In this document: positions 40,391 through 48,167 of the stretch, one piece after another
Layout of the letters: each line of letters opens with the position of its first letter
Numbering within the stretch: position 1 is the stretch's first letter
Source: a virus
DNA: 64,000 bases
Direction: 5' to 3' (one strand)
IMG/VR virus record: IMGVR_UViG_3300046559_000436
Coordinates: 33,261-97,260 of that record
Made by a program: the position numbers and the translations under genes
Notes under the pieces: generated by a model
What the model was told of the DNA's origin: nothing
The model's database searches: none
The model's input: only the letters and a program-made list of their open reading frames with translations

Positions 40391-40858
40391 GTGAACGAGA
40401 CCACCACCTTCGAGCTGACCGGCAGCACCTTGGCGACCGTCGCGCAGCTGGCCGACGACGAGGGCGTCACCCTCGCCCAGGCGCTGGCGCTGATCATTGA
40501 CCAGGCCAGCGACCCGATCAGCCGGGGGCTGCTGTTGGGTGGGGAGAGCGGCAAGGACCTGCTCGGCGACGTTTTCCAGGCCCCGAGCGCCCAGCACCCG
40601 GTCAGGACGCATCGGACGGCGACGACCGACGACGTTGCCGAGGCGATCGACCTGGTTAACGAGGTGCGCAGCGCGTGGCAGGACCACCTCGACGAAGCTG
40701 GTGAGTCGGACAGCTTCCCGTACGAGCAGGTCGAGACCTCGTACGCCCTGGACGCCCTGGAGGAGGTTTACCCGGGCAGCCCGACCACCGAGGACCTCAC
40801 CTGGGACCTGACGTTCCCGAACGGTGACACGCTGCACCTGGTCTTCACCCTCGCCTGA
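40391..40858 (+). CDS. Cassette protein of unknown function
   Basis: 155 residues from GTG after GAAAGGA. N-terminal FELTGSTLATVAQLADDEGV resembles the N-terminus of the protein at 41844 (FKLTGPQTAAIANTGQLGQV), so the two may be distantly related. Acidic middle, beta end (LTFPNGDTLHLVFTL). Unknown function. Confidence 0.5.
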   Translation: MNETTTFELTGSTLATVAQLADDEGVTLAQALALIIDQASDPISRGLLLGGESGKDLLGDVFQAPSAQHPVRTHRTATTDDVAEAIDLVNEVRSAWQDHLDEAGESDSFPYEQVETSYALDALEEVYPGSPTTEDLTWDLTFPNGDTLHLVFTLA

Positions 40859-40922
40859 GGCCACCTCGGCGGCTCGGTTGGCAACACCCGAGCCACCCGG
40901 CAGCACCTCAGCCGACGTGGGC

Positions 40923-40952
40923 TTGACACACACGCAAAGCCCGTGATTTAAT
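40923..40952 (+). promoter_or_regulatory. Promoter of 41004
   Basis: TTGACA, 18-base spacer with CGCAAAG and GTGA, then TTTAAT and GGAATTAC. Leader hairpin GGGGGG/CCCCCC. Confidence 0.92.
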
Positions 40953-41003
40953 GGAATTACACAAGGGGGGACAAGCCCCCCGGGCCCCGAAAGGACCAAG
41001 AAA

Positions 41004-41507
41004 ATGACCATCACCGCCACCGCCACCGCCTGCCGCTGCTCCCTGGTCGTCACCGAGGGCGGGGAGCGCACCGGGTGCACCAAGACCGTCACCCGCGCTT
41101 TCGCCCCCGGCCACGACGCCAAGCTGAAGAGCCTGCTCGGCCTGGCCCAGGCCAACTCCGAGGCGGTCATCGTGACCATCCCGGGCGAGAGCGACACCGA
41201 CCCGAACACCGAGGTCGAGATGAGCCCGCTGGAGGCGGCCGGGCGGTTCGGCAACTTCGGCTACATGGTCGTCCAGATCGCGGCCAAGATCACCGCGAAG
41301 CGCGACCGGGCCGCTGCGCACAAGGCGAAGCTCGCGGCCAACGCCGAGGCTCGCGCCAGCAAGAAGAAGGCCGCCAAGGTGGCGCTGCCGGTCCAGAAGG
41401 CCAAGGTCGGCCGCTGGGAGTACGAGGGCGTCGTGAAGGCCGACCGGTTCGTGTACACCAACAAGAAGGGCGAGACGGTCGCGGCCGAGCGGTTCCAGCT
41501 GGTCTGA
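41004..41507 (+). CDS. PGHD-family zinc-binding protein, copy 3
   Basis: 167 residues. Core TACRCSLVVTEGGERTGCTK followed by TRAFAPGHDAKLKSLLGLAQ, nearly the same module as at 39272. C-terminal half is basic and helical (AAKVALPVQKAKVGRWEYEG). One member of a four-gene family. Function unknown; Cys/His placement suggests zinc. Confidence 0.6.
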   Translation: MTITATATACRCSLVVTEGGERTGCTKTVTRAFAPGHDAKLKSLLGLAQANSEAVIVTIPGESDTDPNTEVEMSPLEAAGRFGNFGYMVVQIAAKITAKRDRAAAHKAKLAANAEARASKKKAAKVALPVQKAKVGRWEYEGVVKADRFVYTNKKGETVAAERFQLV

Positions 41508-41592
41508 TCGGCAAACCACGGGGTGTCGGCAACGACGACCGACCCCCCTCGCCCCAGACCGACCAACACGCAACGCAACCAAGGAGCACGAA

Positions 41593-41757
41593 ATGCGCAA
41601 GATCAAGATCCGGGTCAAGGCGTTCATCCTCGGGGTCACCGAATTCAGGAGCGACCTGACCACGCACCTGGCGGCTTTCTCTCTGGAGGAAGCGTACGAC
41701 CGAGGTCGCGAATTCGCCCACGTCGTCACCCTCCGTCGGTACGACTCCGCCCGCTGA
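41593..41757 (+). CDS. 54-residue basic protein
   Basis: ATG 41593 after AAGGAG. MRKIKIRVKAFILGVTEFRS with a helical, basic remainder (TLRRYDSAR). Its TGA immediately precedes the -35 of the next promoter. Missed by length filters but well supported by ribosome site and spacing. Confidence 0.5.
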   Translation: MRKIKIRVKAFILGVTEFRSDLTTHLAAFSLEEAYDRGREFAHVVTLRRYDSAR

Positions 41758-41758
41758 C

Positions 41759-41788
41759 TTGACACAACCGCAATCCATATGATTTAAT
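41759..41788 (+). promoter_or_regulatory. Promoter of 41844
   Basis: TTGACA, 18-base spacer with CGCAAT and ATGA, then TTTAAT and AGAATTAC. Leader hairpin GGCCGGGGGG/CCCCCCGGCC. Confidence 0.9.
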
Positions 41789-41843
41789 AGAATTACAAGG
41801 CCGGGGGGGAACGCCCCCCGGCCCGACCCGAGAGGAACCTGAA

Positions 41844-42332
41844 ATGACCGCCACCTCGAAGTTCAAGCTCACCGGCCCGCAGACCGCCGCGATCGCCAAC
41901 ACGGGCCAGCTCGGCCAGGTCATCGGCCACGCGCGGACCATCAAGGCGCTGCACGGGCTGCGCCTGATCACCAGCGACGGGTTCCTGACCGAGGGCGGCG
42001 AGAAGGTTCGCAAGGAGCTGTTGGCCAGCCCGACCCGCAAGACCTTCGAGCTGCAGATCCCGACGCTGGTCATCGACGGCCTGGACGACGACGAGATCGA
42101 CATGATCTTCCAGGCGGTTCACCTGGTGGTCGCCGACCAGCGCCAGAGCTACCCGAAGATGGCCGACTGGGAGGCCGTCGGTCACGCGCTGGGAACGCTG
42201 ACGCTGCCGGGTGAGGGCTGCGTGGGTGGTAGCGAGCTGGACGGCGACGAGTCCGACCCGCTCTTCCGGGCGTACAAGCTGATCCTGAGCGGCCCGAAGG
42301 TCGTCAAGCAGCTGATGGGCTTGCCCGCCTGA
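41844..42332 (+). CDS. Cassette protein of unknown function
   Basis: 162 residues. FKLTGPQTAAIANTGQLGQV at the N-terminus, HARTIKALHGLRLITSDGFL with a helix-turn-helix-like pattern, acidic middle (DGLDDDEIDMIFQAVH). Possibly related to 40391. Could be a DNA-binding protein; not certain. Confidence 0.5.
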   Translation: MTATSKFKLTGPQTAAIANTGQLGQVIGHARTIKALHGLRLITSDGFLTEGGEKVRKELLASPTRKTFELQIPTLVIDGLDDDEIDMIFQAVHLVVADQRQSYPKMADWEAVGHALGTLTLPGEGCVGGSELDGDESDPLFRAYKLILSGPKVVKQLMGLPA

Positions 42333-42334
42333 GC

Positions 42335-42364
42335 TTGACACGGACGCAACGCCTGTGATTTAAT
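42335..42364 (+). promoter_or_regulatory. Promoter of 42420
   Basis: TTGACA, 18-base spacer with CGCAACG and GTGA, then TTTAAT and GGAGTTAC. Leader hairpin with GGGGGGC/GCCCCCC. Confidence 0.9.
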
Positions 42365-42419
42365 GGAGTTACAACGACGGGGGGCGCTCGGCCCCCCGCC
42401 CGACCCGAAAGGTCACACC

Positions 42420-42623
42420 ATGAACCGCAACACCCCCCGCGCCAGCCGCGCGCTGCGCCAGGTCGGCCGCGACACCACCAGCGCGGGAACCCGCGACTCG
42501 GCCGCCTTTGCCGCCGACCAGGCCCACTTCGAGCGGTTCCTGCGGCTCAACCCGGCCCCGAAGAACGTCGTCCACATCAGGCCGAGCGACGTCAAGGCGC
42601 ACCGCGCCCGCCGCGCGAACTGA
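42420..42623 (+). CDS. Small basic protein
   Basis: 67 residues from ATG 42420. Very basic (RASRALRQVGRDTTSAGTRD; VKAHRARRAN), so probably nucleic acid-binding. CCGAAAGG upstream. Confidence 0.5.
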   Translation: MNRNTPRASRALRQVGRDTTSAGTRDSAAFAADQAHFERFLRLNPAPKNVVHIRPSDVKAHRARRAN

Positions 42624-42700
42624 CCGACCGGCGCGCCCGGCCACCTCGACCGGGCGCGCCCCGCAGGGCCCACAGTTTCACAAGACCCGAAAGGCCTGAC

Positions 42701-43048
42701 ATGAACACCGCGCACTGGCACATCGGCAACAACACCCCCGGCTTCCTTCCCGACCCTGACTCGACGTGGGTCGCCCACACGCCGCAGGACGCCTTGATCG
42801 GCCTGATCGGCGACCTGAACAGCCTGGTTGAATACCTCGACGGCCTTGACAGCGAGGCCGAGGACGCGGTGGCCACGTTGGAGGAGGCGCTGCCCCACTT
42901 CACCGACGATGGCGAGGTTGACCTCAGCAACGTCGACGACTCGGATGTGGAGCGCATCCTCAACTCGCTGGCCGACCAGCTGCTCATCAACGCGAACCAG
43001 ACGGCTTGGTGGACTCGCCGATGCGAGCTGGACTGCGCCGACGCCTGA
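42701..43048 (+). CDS. Acidic cassette protein
   Basis: 115 residues with acidic helical middle (VEYLDGLDSEAEDAVATLEE, VDLSNVDDSDVERILNSLAD). It lacks an own promoter and is 77 bases after the previous stop, with CCGAAAGG upstream. Possible protein-based inhibitor or DNA mimic; inference only. Confidence 0.5.
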   Translation: MNTAHWHIGNNTPGFLPDPDSTWVAHTPQDALIGLIGDLNSLVEYLDGLDSEAEDAVATLEEALPHFTDDGEVDLSNVDDSDVERILNSLADQLLINANQTAWWTRRCELDCADA

Positions 43049-43056
43049 CCCTGAGC

Positions 43057-43086
43057 TTGACCCACGGGAAACGCCCGTGATAAGAT
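43057..43086 (+). promoter_or_regulatory. Promoter of 43141
   Basis: TTGACC, 18-base spacer with GGAAAC and GTGA, then TAAGAT and GGAATCAC. Leader hairpin GCGGGGGTCC/GGACCCCCGC. Confidence 0.9.
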
Positions 43087-43140
43087 GGAATCACAAGCGG
43101 GGGTCCGGTCTGGACCCCCGCCAACCCGAGAGGCCACAAA

Positions 43141-43563
43141 ATGAGCAGCAACGACCACCAGTTCGCGACCGTCAACCTGAACGGCAAGACCGCCGAGGCC
43201 ATCCGGCTGGTGATGCGTCAGACCGGTTGGACCGTCGAGCAGAGCCTGGCCTGGCTTCTGTCCACGACCAACCCGGACCACGTGCCGACGGTTCAGACGG
43301 CGATCGAGGGCAACGAGGTCGGCGTGCAGGTCGTCAAGAACACGATCACCTCGTACCCGTTCGAGGTTGGCGCCGTCGTCTCGGTGAGCGTGCCGACCGA
43401 GGACGACGACTACACCTTGAAGCTCTACGGCACGGTGATCGGGTTCGCCCCGCAGGGTCCGTGCGTCAAGCTGACCAGCCGCTCCATCGCCGAGGCCAAG
43501 TCGTACGACATTCACATCCACGGCGAGGACCTCTGGTCCTACGAGGACGTCACGGCTCTCTGA
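43141..43563 (+). CDS. Cassette protein of unknown function
   Basis: 140 residues. Helical N-terminus (GKTAEAIRLVMRQTGWTVEQ) and an acidic beta region (VVSVSVPTEDDDYTLKLYGT). CCGAGAGG upstream. No family recognised. Confidence 0.5.
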   Translation: MSSNDHQFATVNLNGKTAEAIRLVMRQTGWTVEQSLAWLLSTTNPDHVPTVQTAIEGNEVGVQVVKNTITSYPFEVGAVVSVSVPTEDDDYTLKLYGTVIGFAPQGPCVKLTSRSIAEAKSYDIHIHGEDLWSYEDVTAL

Positions 43564-43571
43564 CCCCGATC

Positions 43572-43605
43572 AGCCCCCCGTCAACCGGGCGGGGGGCTCC
43601 GTTTT
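43572..43605 (+). terminator. Terminator after 43141
   Basis: AGCCCCCCG pairs with CGGGGGGCT, followed by CCGTTTT. Confidence 0.82.
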
Positions 43606-43622
43606 GACCGAAAGGCGTTGAG

Positions 43623-43808
43623 ATGGGCTGGTTCAAGGGCAGCAACAATGAGTCGAGCAAGGGCAGTGTCGGCACGGATGGCCGTGGCGGGTTCGTCTCG
43701 GTCGACAACGACGGGGTGGCGTTCGGTAACGGCCACGTCGACCCAGTCGACAACCTGATTGCCTTGGCGGGCGCGCTCGCCGACGCGGACGGCGACGACG
43801 ACGACTGA
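43623..43808 (+). CDS. Small acidic low-complexity protein
   Basis: 61 residues beginning MGWFKGSNNESSKG and ending DADGDDDD. Similar in style to the MGW-protein at 32429. CCGAAAGGCG upstream. Probably disordered. Confidence 0.5.
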   Translation: MGWFKGSNNESSKGSVGTDGRGGFVSVDNDGVAFGNGHVDPVDNLIALAGALADADGDDDD

Positions 43809-43812
43809 CCAC

Positions 43813-43842
43813 TTGACGTGGACGCAAGACACGTGATTTAAT
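43813..43842 (+). promoter_or_regulatory. Promoter of 43897
   Basis: TTGACG, 18-base spacer with CGCAAGA and GTGA, then TTTAAT. Leader hairpin GGCGGGGTTCC/GGGAACCCCGCC. Confidence 0.9.
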
Positions 43843-43896
43843 TGGATTACGGCGGGGTTCCAACCGGGAACCCCGCCCGACCCGAAAGGTCCCGAG

Positions 43897-44148
43897 ATGA
43901 TCCTGGCCCTGAGCAACGCGATACGCAAGGCGTTCGAGCTCAACCCAATCAAGGTCACCCCGTACATGATCACCAAGAGTGATCTGGCCGACCTCGGTCA
44001 CGCCCAGTGCCACCAGCACTCCTTCTCGTGTTCGAGTGACGTTCCGGCCTGGCTCGTCAACGGTTGGGCCTCGTGCAACCACCACCTCGCCGACACCGTC
44101 CGGGCGGCAGCCGACTTTAATCGCCACCACCGGGTCTGGCTCGGCTGA
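43897..44148 (+). CDS. His/Cys-containing small protein
   Basis: 83 residues. HAQCHQHSFSCSS and CNHHLADTVRAAADFNRHHR provide a clustered Cys/His set suggesting metal binding. CCGAAAGG upstream. Followed by a 13-bp hairpin. Confidence 0.5.
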   Translation: MILALSNAIRKAFELNPIKVTPYMITKSDLADLGHAQCHQHSFSCSSDVPAWLVNGWASCNHHLADTVRAAADFNRHHRVWLG

Positions 44149-44159
44149 TCGGTGACCAC

Positions 44160-44193
44160 CCAACCTGCTCGGCCTAACCTCCGAGCAGGTTGG
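44160..44193 (+). terminator. 13-bp hairpin terminator
   Basis: CCAACCTGCTCGG and CCGAGCAGGTTGG are perfect inverse copies around an 8-base loop. It lies directly before the next promoter. Confidence 0.75.
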
Positions 44194-44210
44194 CAACTCC
44201 CCGAACATGC

Positions 44211-44240
44211 TTGACACGGACGCAAAATCCGTAGTAAGAT
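44211..44240 (+). promoter_or_regulatory. Promoter of 44294
   Basis: TTGACA, 18-base spacer with CGCAAAAT and GTAG, then TAAGAT and GGAATCAC. Leader hairpin AGCAGGG/CCCTGCT. Confidence 0.9.
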
Positions 44241-44293
44241 GGAATCACAGCAGGGGCCGGTGGGGTCCCTGCTCTCCTGAAAGGACCAGTCCA

Positions 44294-44698
44294 ATGAACG
44301 TCACCCCCGAGCTTGACCTCGACCAGGCCGTCGCTGAGATCGCCGACCAGTTCAGGGCCGTCAAGGCTCGTAACGTCCGGTGTTCGATGACTTCTCTCCC
44401 GTTGCTGGACCTGATGCTCCAGTTTAACGTTGACCGGTCGGACGCATTTGCTCTCCGCGAGCTTGGTTACGAGTTGGTCACTCCCCGTCTCGTCGACCTC
44501 CCCGAGCAGCGTCGCGGTCGCGGCCAGGACCTCACCCCTCGCGCTGGCAAGTCCGGTTACCACGCCCGGAAGGCCACCGTCCACGGCGCCTGGCTCCAGA
44601 ACCCCCACATCACCGTTGACGAGGTCGCCCGTCTCGTCGACGTCCACCCCTCGACCGCCCGTCTCTACCTCCGCGAGCTTCGTTCCTCCCACATCTGA
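44294..44698 (+). CDS. Helix-turn-helix cassette protein
   Basis: 134 residues from ATG 44294. The C-terminus NPHITVDEVARLVDVHPSTA then RLYLRELRSSHI is a clear helix-turn-helix (recognition helix HPSTARLYLREL). The N-terminus is helical with a Cys. TGAAAGGA upstream. Probably a regulator of the cassette region. Confidence 0.6.
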   Translation: MNVTPELDLDQAVAEIADQFRAVKARNVRCSMTSLPLLDLMLQFNVDRSDAFALRELGYELVTPRLVDLPEQRRGRGQDLTPRAGKSGYHARKATVHGAWLQNPHITVDEVARLVDVHPSTARLYLRELRSSHI

Positions 44699-44830
44699 CA
44701 GCCGCGCCTTCGGCGCGCCTATCACCCCGCCCCGCCACTCTGAGGCCACGAGGAGCCCTCCGACCCGTTCGGAGGGTTGCTCCGGCACCTCAGCCCGAGG
44801 AGCCCGTCCCGACCCCGAGGAGAACCCGTC
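44699..44830 (+). other. Spacer with hairpins
   Basis: 132 bases. CGCGCC TTC GGCGCG and CCCTCCGA/TCGGAGGG hairpins are visible; no gene or promoter of the main family is seen before 44831. Confidence 0.4.
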
Positions 44831-45022
44831 ATGAGCAACGACTACGCCGATGGCCGCAACGCGGGCTGGAACCGCACCGAGGTCACGCTCGAAGGTGCCC
44901 ACGCCAACCACGCGATCCGAAACCCGATCCCGGCCAGCGCCAGCGCCGACTACGTCCAGGGTTACCGGGACGGCGTCGAGCTGGGCGTCTCCGGCTTCAA
45001 CCCCGATGGTACCCGCCAGTAG
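44831..45022 (+). CDS. Small Gly/Asn-rich protein
   Basis: 63 residues from ATG 44831 after GAGGAGAA. NDYADGRNAGWNRTEVTLEG and YVQGYRDGVELG carry a YxDGxxxG-like motif repeated in small phage proteins. No own promoter. Function unknown. Confidence 0.5.
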   Translation: MSNDYADGRNAGWNRTEVTLEGAHANHAIRNPIPASASADYVQGYRDGVELGVSGFNPDGTRQ

Positions 45023-45052
45023 CCGCACCTCGACCCGACTTGGTTGGGGGTC

Positions 45053-45082
45053 TTGCGCCCCCACCAAGTCCCATGGTTTAAT
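45053..45082 (+). promoter_or_regulatory. Promoter of 45128
   Basis: TTGCGC, 18-base spacer ending ATGG, then TTTAAT and GTATTAC. Leader hairpin GGCCGGA/TCCGGCC. Confidence 0.85.
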
Positions 45083-45127
45083 TGTATTACGGCCGGAGCT
45101 TCCGGCCTCTCCCGAAAGGAACCCGAG

Positions 45128-45406
45128 ATGATCATCACCGCCGCTGCCGACGTCATGAACCTGGTCGACAACAAGGTCGAGCAGATGCACGACGCCCAGA
45201 GCGCTCTGCAGATCGGCCTCCCCGGCTCCGTCTCCCGAGTGGCTGGCCTGGTCGACTCGGCCGCCGCTCTCCAGGTCAACATCCGCACCATGATCAAGCG
45301 CGAGGCCGCTCGCCTCGCCGATCACGAGCTGGAGACGGTTCTCGTCTTCTACTCCAAGCTCCTGGACGCCAAGCTGGAGCTGGTCGAGGTCCTGTCCGAC
45401 CACTGA
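45128..45406 (+). CDS. All-helical small protein
   Basis: 92 residues from ATG 45128. MIITAAADVMNLVDNKVEQM followed by helices (NIRTMIKREAARLADHELET, SKLLDAKLELVEVL). CCGAAAGGAACC upstream. No family recognised. Confidence 0.5.
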   Translation: MIITAAADVMNLVDNKVEQMHDAQSALQIGLPGSVSRVAGLVDSAAALQVNIRTMIKREAARLADHELETVLVFYSKLLDAKLELVEVLSDH

Positions 45407-45420
45407 CCTCGCCCCACCCG

Positions 45421-45464
45421 GAAGCCCCCGACCCTCTCCCAGGGTCGGGGGCTTCGCTGTTTTA
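45421..45464 (+). terminator. 15-bp hairpin terminator
   Basis: GAAGCCCCCGACCCT pairs perfectly with AGGGTCGGGGGCTTC, with GCTGTTTT after. The final T-run also contains the TTTAAT upstream of the next ATG. Confidence 0.88.
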
Positions 45465-45472
45465 ATGGTCCT

Positions 45473-46081
45473 ATGACCATGACGCCAGAGCAACGAGCCC
45501 ACATTCGTGAGGTCGGCCGGGCCGCCTCTGAAGCCTGGCAGCGCGACCACCCCAACGACCGGGCGGGCTCCAACAGGGCCCGTCAGCGGGCGGTCAGCTC
45601 ACTGCGCTACCAGTACGACCCCCGCCGCAAGAACCGCTCCATCACCAAGTCCACCGTCTACCTTCCCTGCTCCTGCGGCCGGGTCGGGGGTCTCTGGCTC
45701 GGCGGCGACGGTCTTCAGCCTGGTCAGGTCGTTTGGCGAGACTGCCCCAACGTCACCCGTTTCGATTGGTCCACCGGCCACATCAACTGGGTTCGTAGGG
45801 CTGCTGCCAAAGAGTTCCTGATGGGTCGTCATCTCTATCTCAGGCCACGCCCCGCCACTCCGGACGACTGGTCCTCTGTTACTCCCAGTGACCCCGAACC
45901 GCTAGACCCCTGCTTCGTTCTCGAACAGCTTGGGGTAGCCAGCGACTCCGACTCCTTTGCCTTGCTGGTGCTCTCCGCCGCCCGTGGTCTGAATACCGAC
46001 GCCACCCGGCTCCCCGTCCAGCGCGCTGACATGGCGGTTGTTGAATGGGCCAAGCAGCAGCTGGCTAACCCCTCGGCTTGA
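45473..46081 (+). CDS. Cassette protein of unknown function
   Basis: 202 residues. Basic N-terminal helix (HIREVGRAASEAWQRDH), CSCG motif with GLWLGGDG, and a long helical C-terminus. TTTAAT lies 6 bases before the ATG with no classical -35, so a leaderless start is possible. Last rightward cassette gene before the leftward block. Confidence 0.5.
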   Translation: MTMTPEQRAHIREVGRAASEAWQRDHPNDRAGSNRARQRAVSSLRYQYDPRRKNRSITKSTVYLPCSCGRVGGLWLGGDGLQPGQVVWRDCPNVTRFDWSTGHINWVRRAAAKEFLMGRHLYLRPRPATPDDWSSVTPSDPEPLDPCFVLEQLGVASDSDSFALLVLSAARGLNTDATRLPVQRADMAVVEWAKQQLANPSA

Positions 46082-46101
46082 CCCCCGGCTCACCTGCGGC
46101 T

Positions 46102-46132
46102 CGACCCCCCGGCCTACCCGGCTGGGGGGTCG
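46102..46132. terminator. Bidirectional terminator at convergence
   Basis: CGACCCCCCGGCC faces GGCTGGGGGGTCG (one mismatch) with TTTG after, between the rightward cassette genes and the leftward ftsK-like gene. Confidence 0.7.
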
Positions 46133-46210
46133 TTTGCTAACCGTTACTTTGACTTGTTGTCTAAGGCCTCTGACCTGGGTTAGCTTACTTAGCCAGGCTA
46201 GCCGCTCCCT

Positions 46211-48076
46211 CTAGACGAGCCGCCACAGCTCGCTTTCCTGGTCGTACTCCACCTTTCCTTCCTGCTTGAGCTTCCAAAGAGCATTCTTGATGGTGCTGCT
46301 GTTGACCGTCTCACCCAGCGACCCCTTGAGCCCGCCCTTGGTCGCAGGCCCCATCGCCAGCTCCAGCATGATCGCTTCCGCTGCCTGGGACCGAGTCAGC
46401 CGGGACACCTCCTCGGCCACCTCCTGCATCTTCTCGAACGAGATCCGGTCACTCTTAGTAACCGTCGCTCTGGCTCCGCCGCGCCACTCGGCGATTCTCT
46501 CGATCTCCCTCGGCAGGTCGTTCTCCGCGTCCACGTAGATCCCGCGCATAGCCGCCGGGTGCGTTCCCTCCAGCGTCTGCAACAGGAATTCGCCGTGCTT
46601 GCCGAGCTTGTTGGGCTTCATCAGCTCAAGGTCGTCGAACACCATCCCGGCATGGTTCTTCTGCATCCGGAATCCGATCCTGTTGTTGAGCTGGCCTCTC
46701 GCCGACGTGGTCCCGCCGAACGCCGACTTGTCCGGTGTCTGGGTGGCCAGGATCAGGAAGATGCCGACCGCTCTCGCTCTCCGCAGCAGGTCGAACAGCA
46801 TCGCGACGTTGGTCATCTCTCCCTTCGTCTTCTTGTTGACCTTGTCCCACTCGCTCAGCTGGGTGAACTCATCGACGATTGCCCACACCACCGGCCTGCC
46901 ATCGACCGTCGGGTCCCACTTGTCGGCCTTCCTGGCCTTGAGGATCTCAGCCCGCTCCTCGACCTCCTTGAGAAGCCATTCGAGCACCCCCCGTGCTCCG
47001 GGCTCGTCGCTGGCCGTGCCGTCGAGGATCGGTTCGAGCAGGTTGGCCTCGATGCCCTCCTTGAGGTCGATGAACAGGACCTGGCTGCACTCTCTCTGCG
47101 TCAGTGACAACGTCAGCAGCCGGAGCATCGTCGACTTTCCGCCACCTGTCGTACCGGCGATCAGCGTGTGAACCAGCGGGTCGAGAAGGATCGGGTCTTC
47201 GTACTCGTCCAGGCCGATCAGGATGGGCGCGTTCCAGGCCACCGGCCCCTGAGGCTCGTACGGTACCAGGGACGGCAGAGAACCAGGCGCCCGGTACTCT
47301 ACGGCCACCACCCCCTCTACGCCCGCCGGAGATACCACGGGAGCCCTCCGGAGCCTACCCGCGCGCCCGATCACCCCCGCAGCCTTCTGCACCTCCTCCA
47401 AGCCGAGTTCCAGCGGCAGCTCGACCTCTGCCCGCCAGCCCTCGCCGAGACCCTTCTCATTGGCCGGGATAACCTCGAACTCAGCGATCTCGACCAGCTT
47501 CTTGTACTTGTTCCAGAGCGCTCGCTGAATGGCGCCCGGCAGTCCGCGCTCGAATTCGGGATCGGTCTCTACCTTGGGCGCGACCTTCTCATACTGCTGC
47601 TTCAACTTCAGCAACGCCATCTCCTCCCGCAGCTCCAGCAGTCGCTGAGAGCCACCGGCGTTGTTGATCTGGGTCATCCGGTGATTGCGGTCGAGCCATC
47701 GCTCCATCCAGTGCTCGTACCAGGCGAACGACCAGGCCACGTTCATCGCGCCAGCTCCCAGCGCCGCCCACAGACTCTGGGAGCCACCGCCCGACCAACC
47801 GGCCACCCCGGCTTCCGCCAGGAAGGTGGCCGCCCATCCCGCGCTTGTCCCGAGACCTTCGGCGAATCCGTGGCCGTCCGCCCTCTGGAACAGGAGTTTG
47901 AACGCACCGACTCCGGCCGCACCTCCTGCCACGATCTCGATCAGCTGGGCGTCTTGACCGTAGAGGTTGTGCGTCACCAACCCGCCCAGGGCTCCGGCCC
48001 CCGCCACCAGGCCGGAAGTCGCCACTCTCTTCCGCCAGTCCCCTGTGTTCGGGTTCTGGTTCCAGTTCATACTCAT
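46211..48076 (-). CDS. FtsK/TraB-like DNA translocase
   Basis: 621 residues. N-terminal hydrophobic segments (residues about 20 to 60 and 75 to 120) suggest membrane attachment. The motor domain has Walker A GTTGGGKST (308 to 316), VLFIDLKEGIE, the Walker B region VVWAIVDEFTQLS, and ILATQTPDKSAFGG. The C-terminus ends in a winged-helix-like region (SLGETVNSSTIKNALWKLKQ). This is the layout of Streptomyces plasmid transfer proteins TraB/TraSA, hexameric translocases of double-stranded DNA. It is downstream of a DUF2637-like gene in one operon. Confidence 0.8.
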   Translation of the reverse strand: MSMNWNQNPNTGDWRKRVATSGLVAGAGALGGLVTHNLYGQDAQLIEIVAGGAAGVGAFKLLFQRADGHGFAEGLGTSAGWAATFLAEAGVAGWSGGGSQSLWAALGAGAMNVAWSFAWYEHWMERWLDRNHRMTQINNAGGSQRLLELREEMALLKLKQQYEKVAPKVETDPEFERGLPGAIQRALWNKYKKLVEIAEFEVIPANEKGLGEGWRAEVELPLELGLEEVQKAAGVIGRAGRLRRAPVVSPAGVEGVVAVEYRAPGSLPSLVPYEPQGPVAWNAPILIGLDEYEDPILLDPLVHTLIAGTTGGGKSTMLRLLTLSLTQRECSQVLFIDLKEGIEANLLEPILDGTASDEPGARGVLEWLLKEVEERAEILKARKADKWDPTVDGRPVVWAIVDEFTQLSEWDKVNKKTKGEMTNVAMLFDLLRRARAVGIFLILATQTPDKSAFGGTTSARGQLNNRIGFRMQKNHAGMVFDDLELMKPNKLGKHGEFLLQTLEGTHPAAMRGIYVDAENDLPREIERIAEWRGGARATVTKSDRISFEKMQEVAEEVSRLTRSQAAEAIMLELAMGPATKGGLKGSLGETVNSSTIKNALWKLKQEGKVEYDQESELWRLV

Positions 48077-48118
48077 GGTTCAGGTCCTTTCTGGGAGTTT
48101 TGGTTCAACCGATAGCAG

Positions 48119-48151
48119 GGGGTTCAGGTTCCGAACCGGAACCTGAACCCC
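48119..48151. repeat. 14-bp inverted repeat, 5-base loop
   Basis: GGGGTTCAGGTTCC and GGAACCTGAACCCC are perfect inverse copies. It lies between the DUF2637-like gene (upstream on the minus strand) and the ftsK-like gene. The core equals that of the repeat at 7311-7365. Confidence 0.75.
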
Positions 48152-48167
48152 GAGCTGGCTGCTGAAC

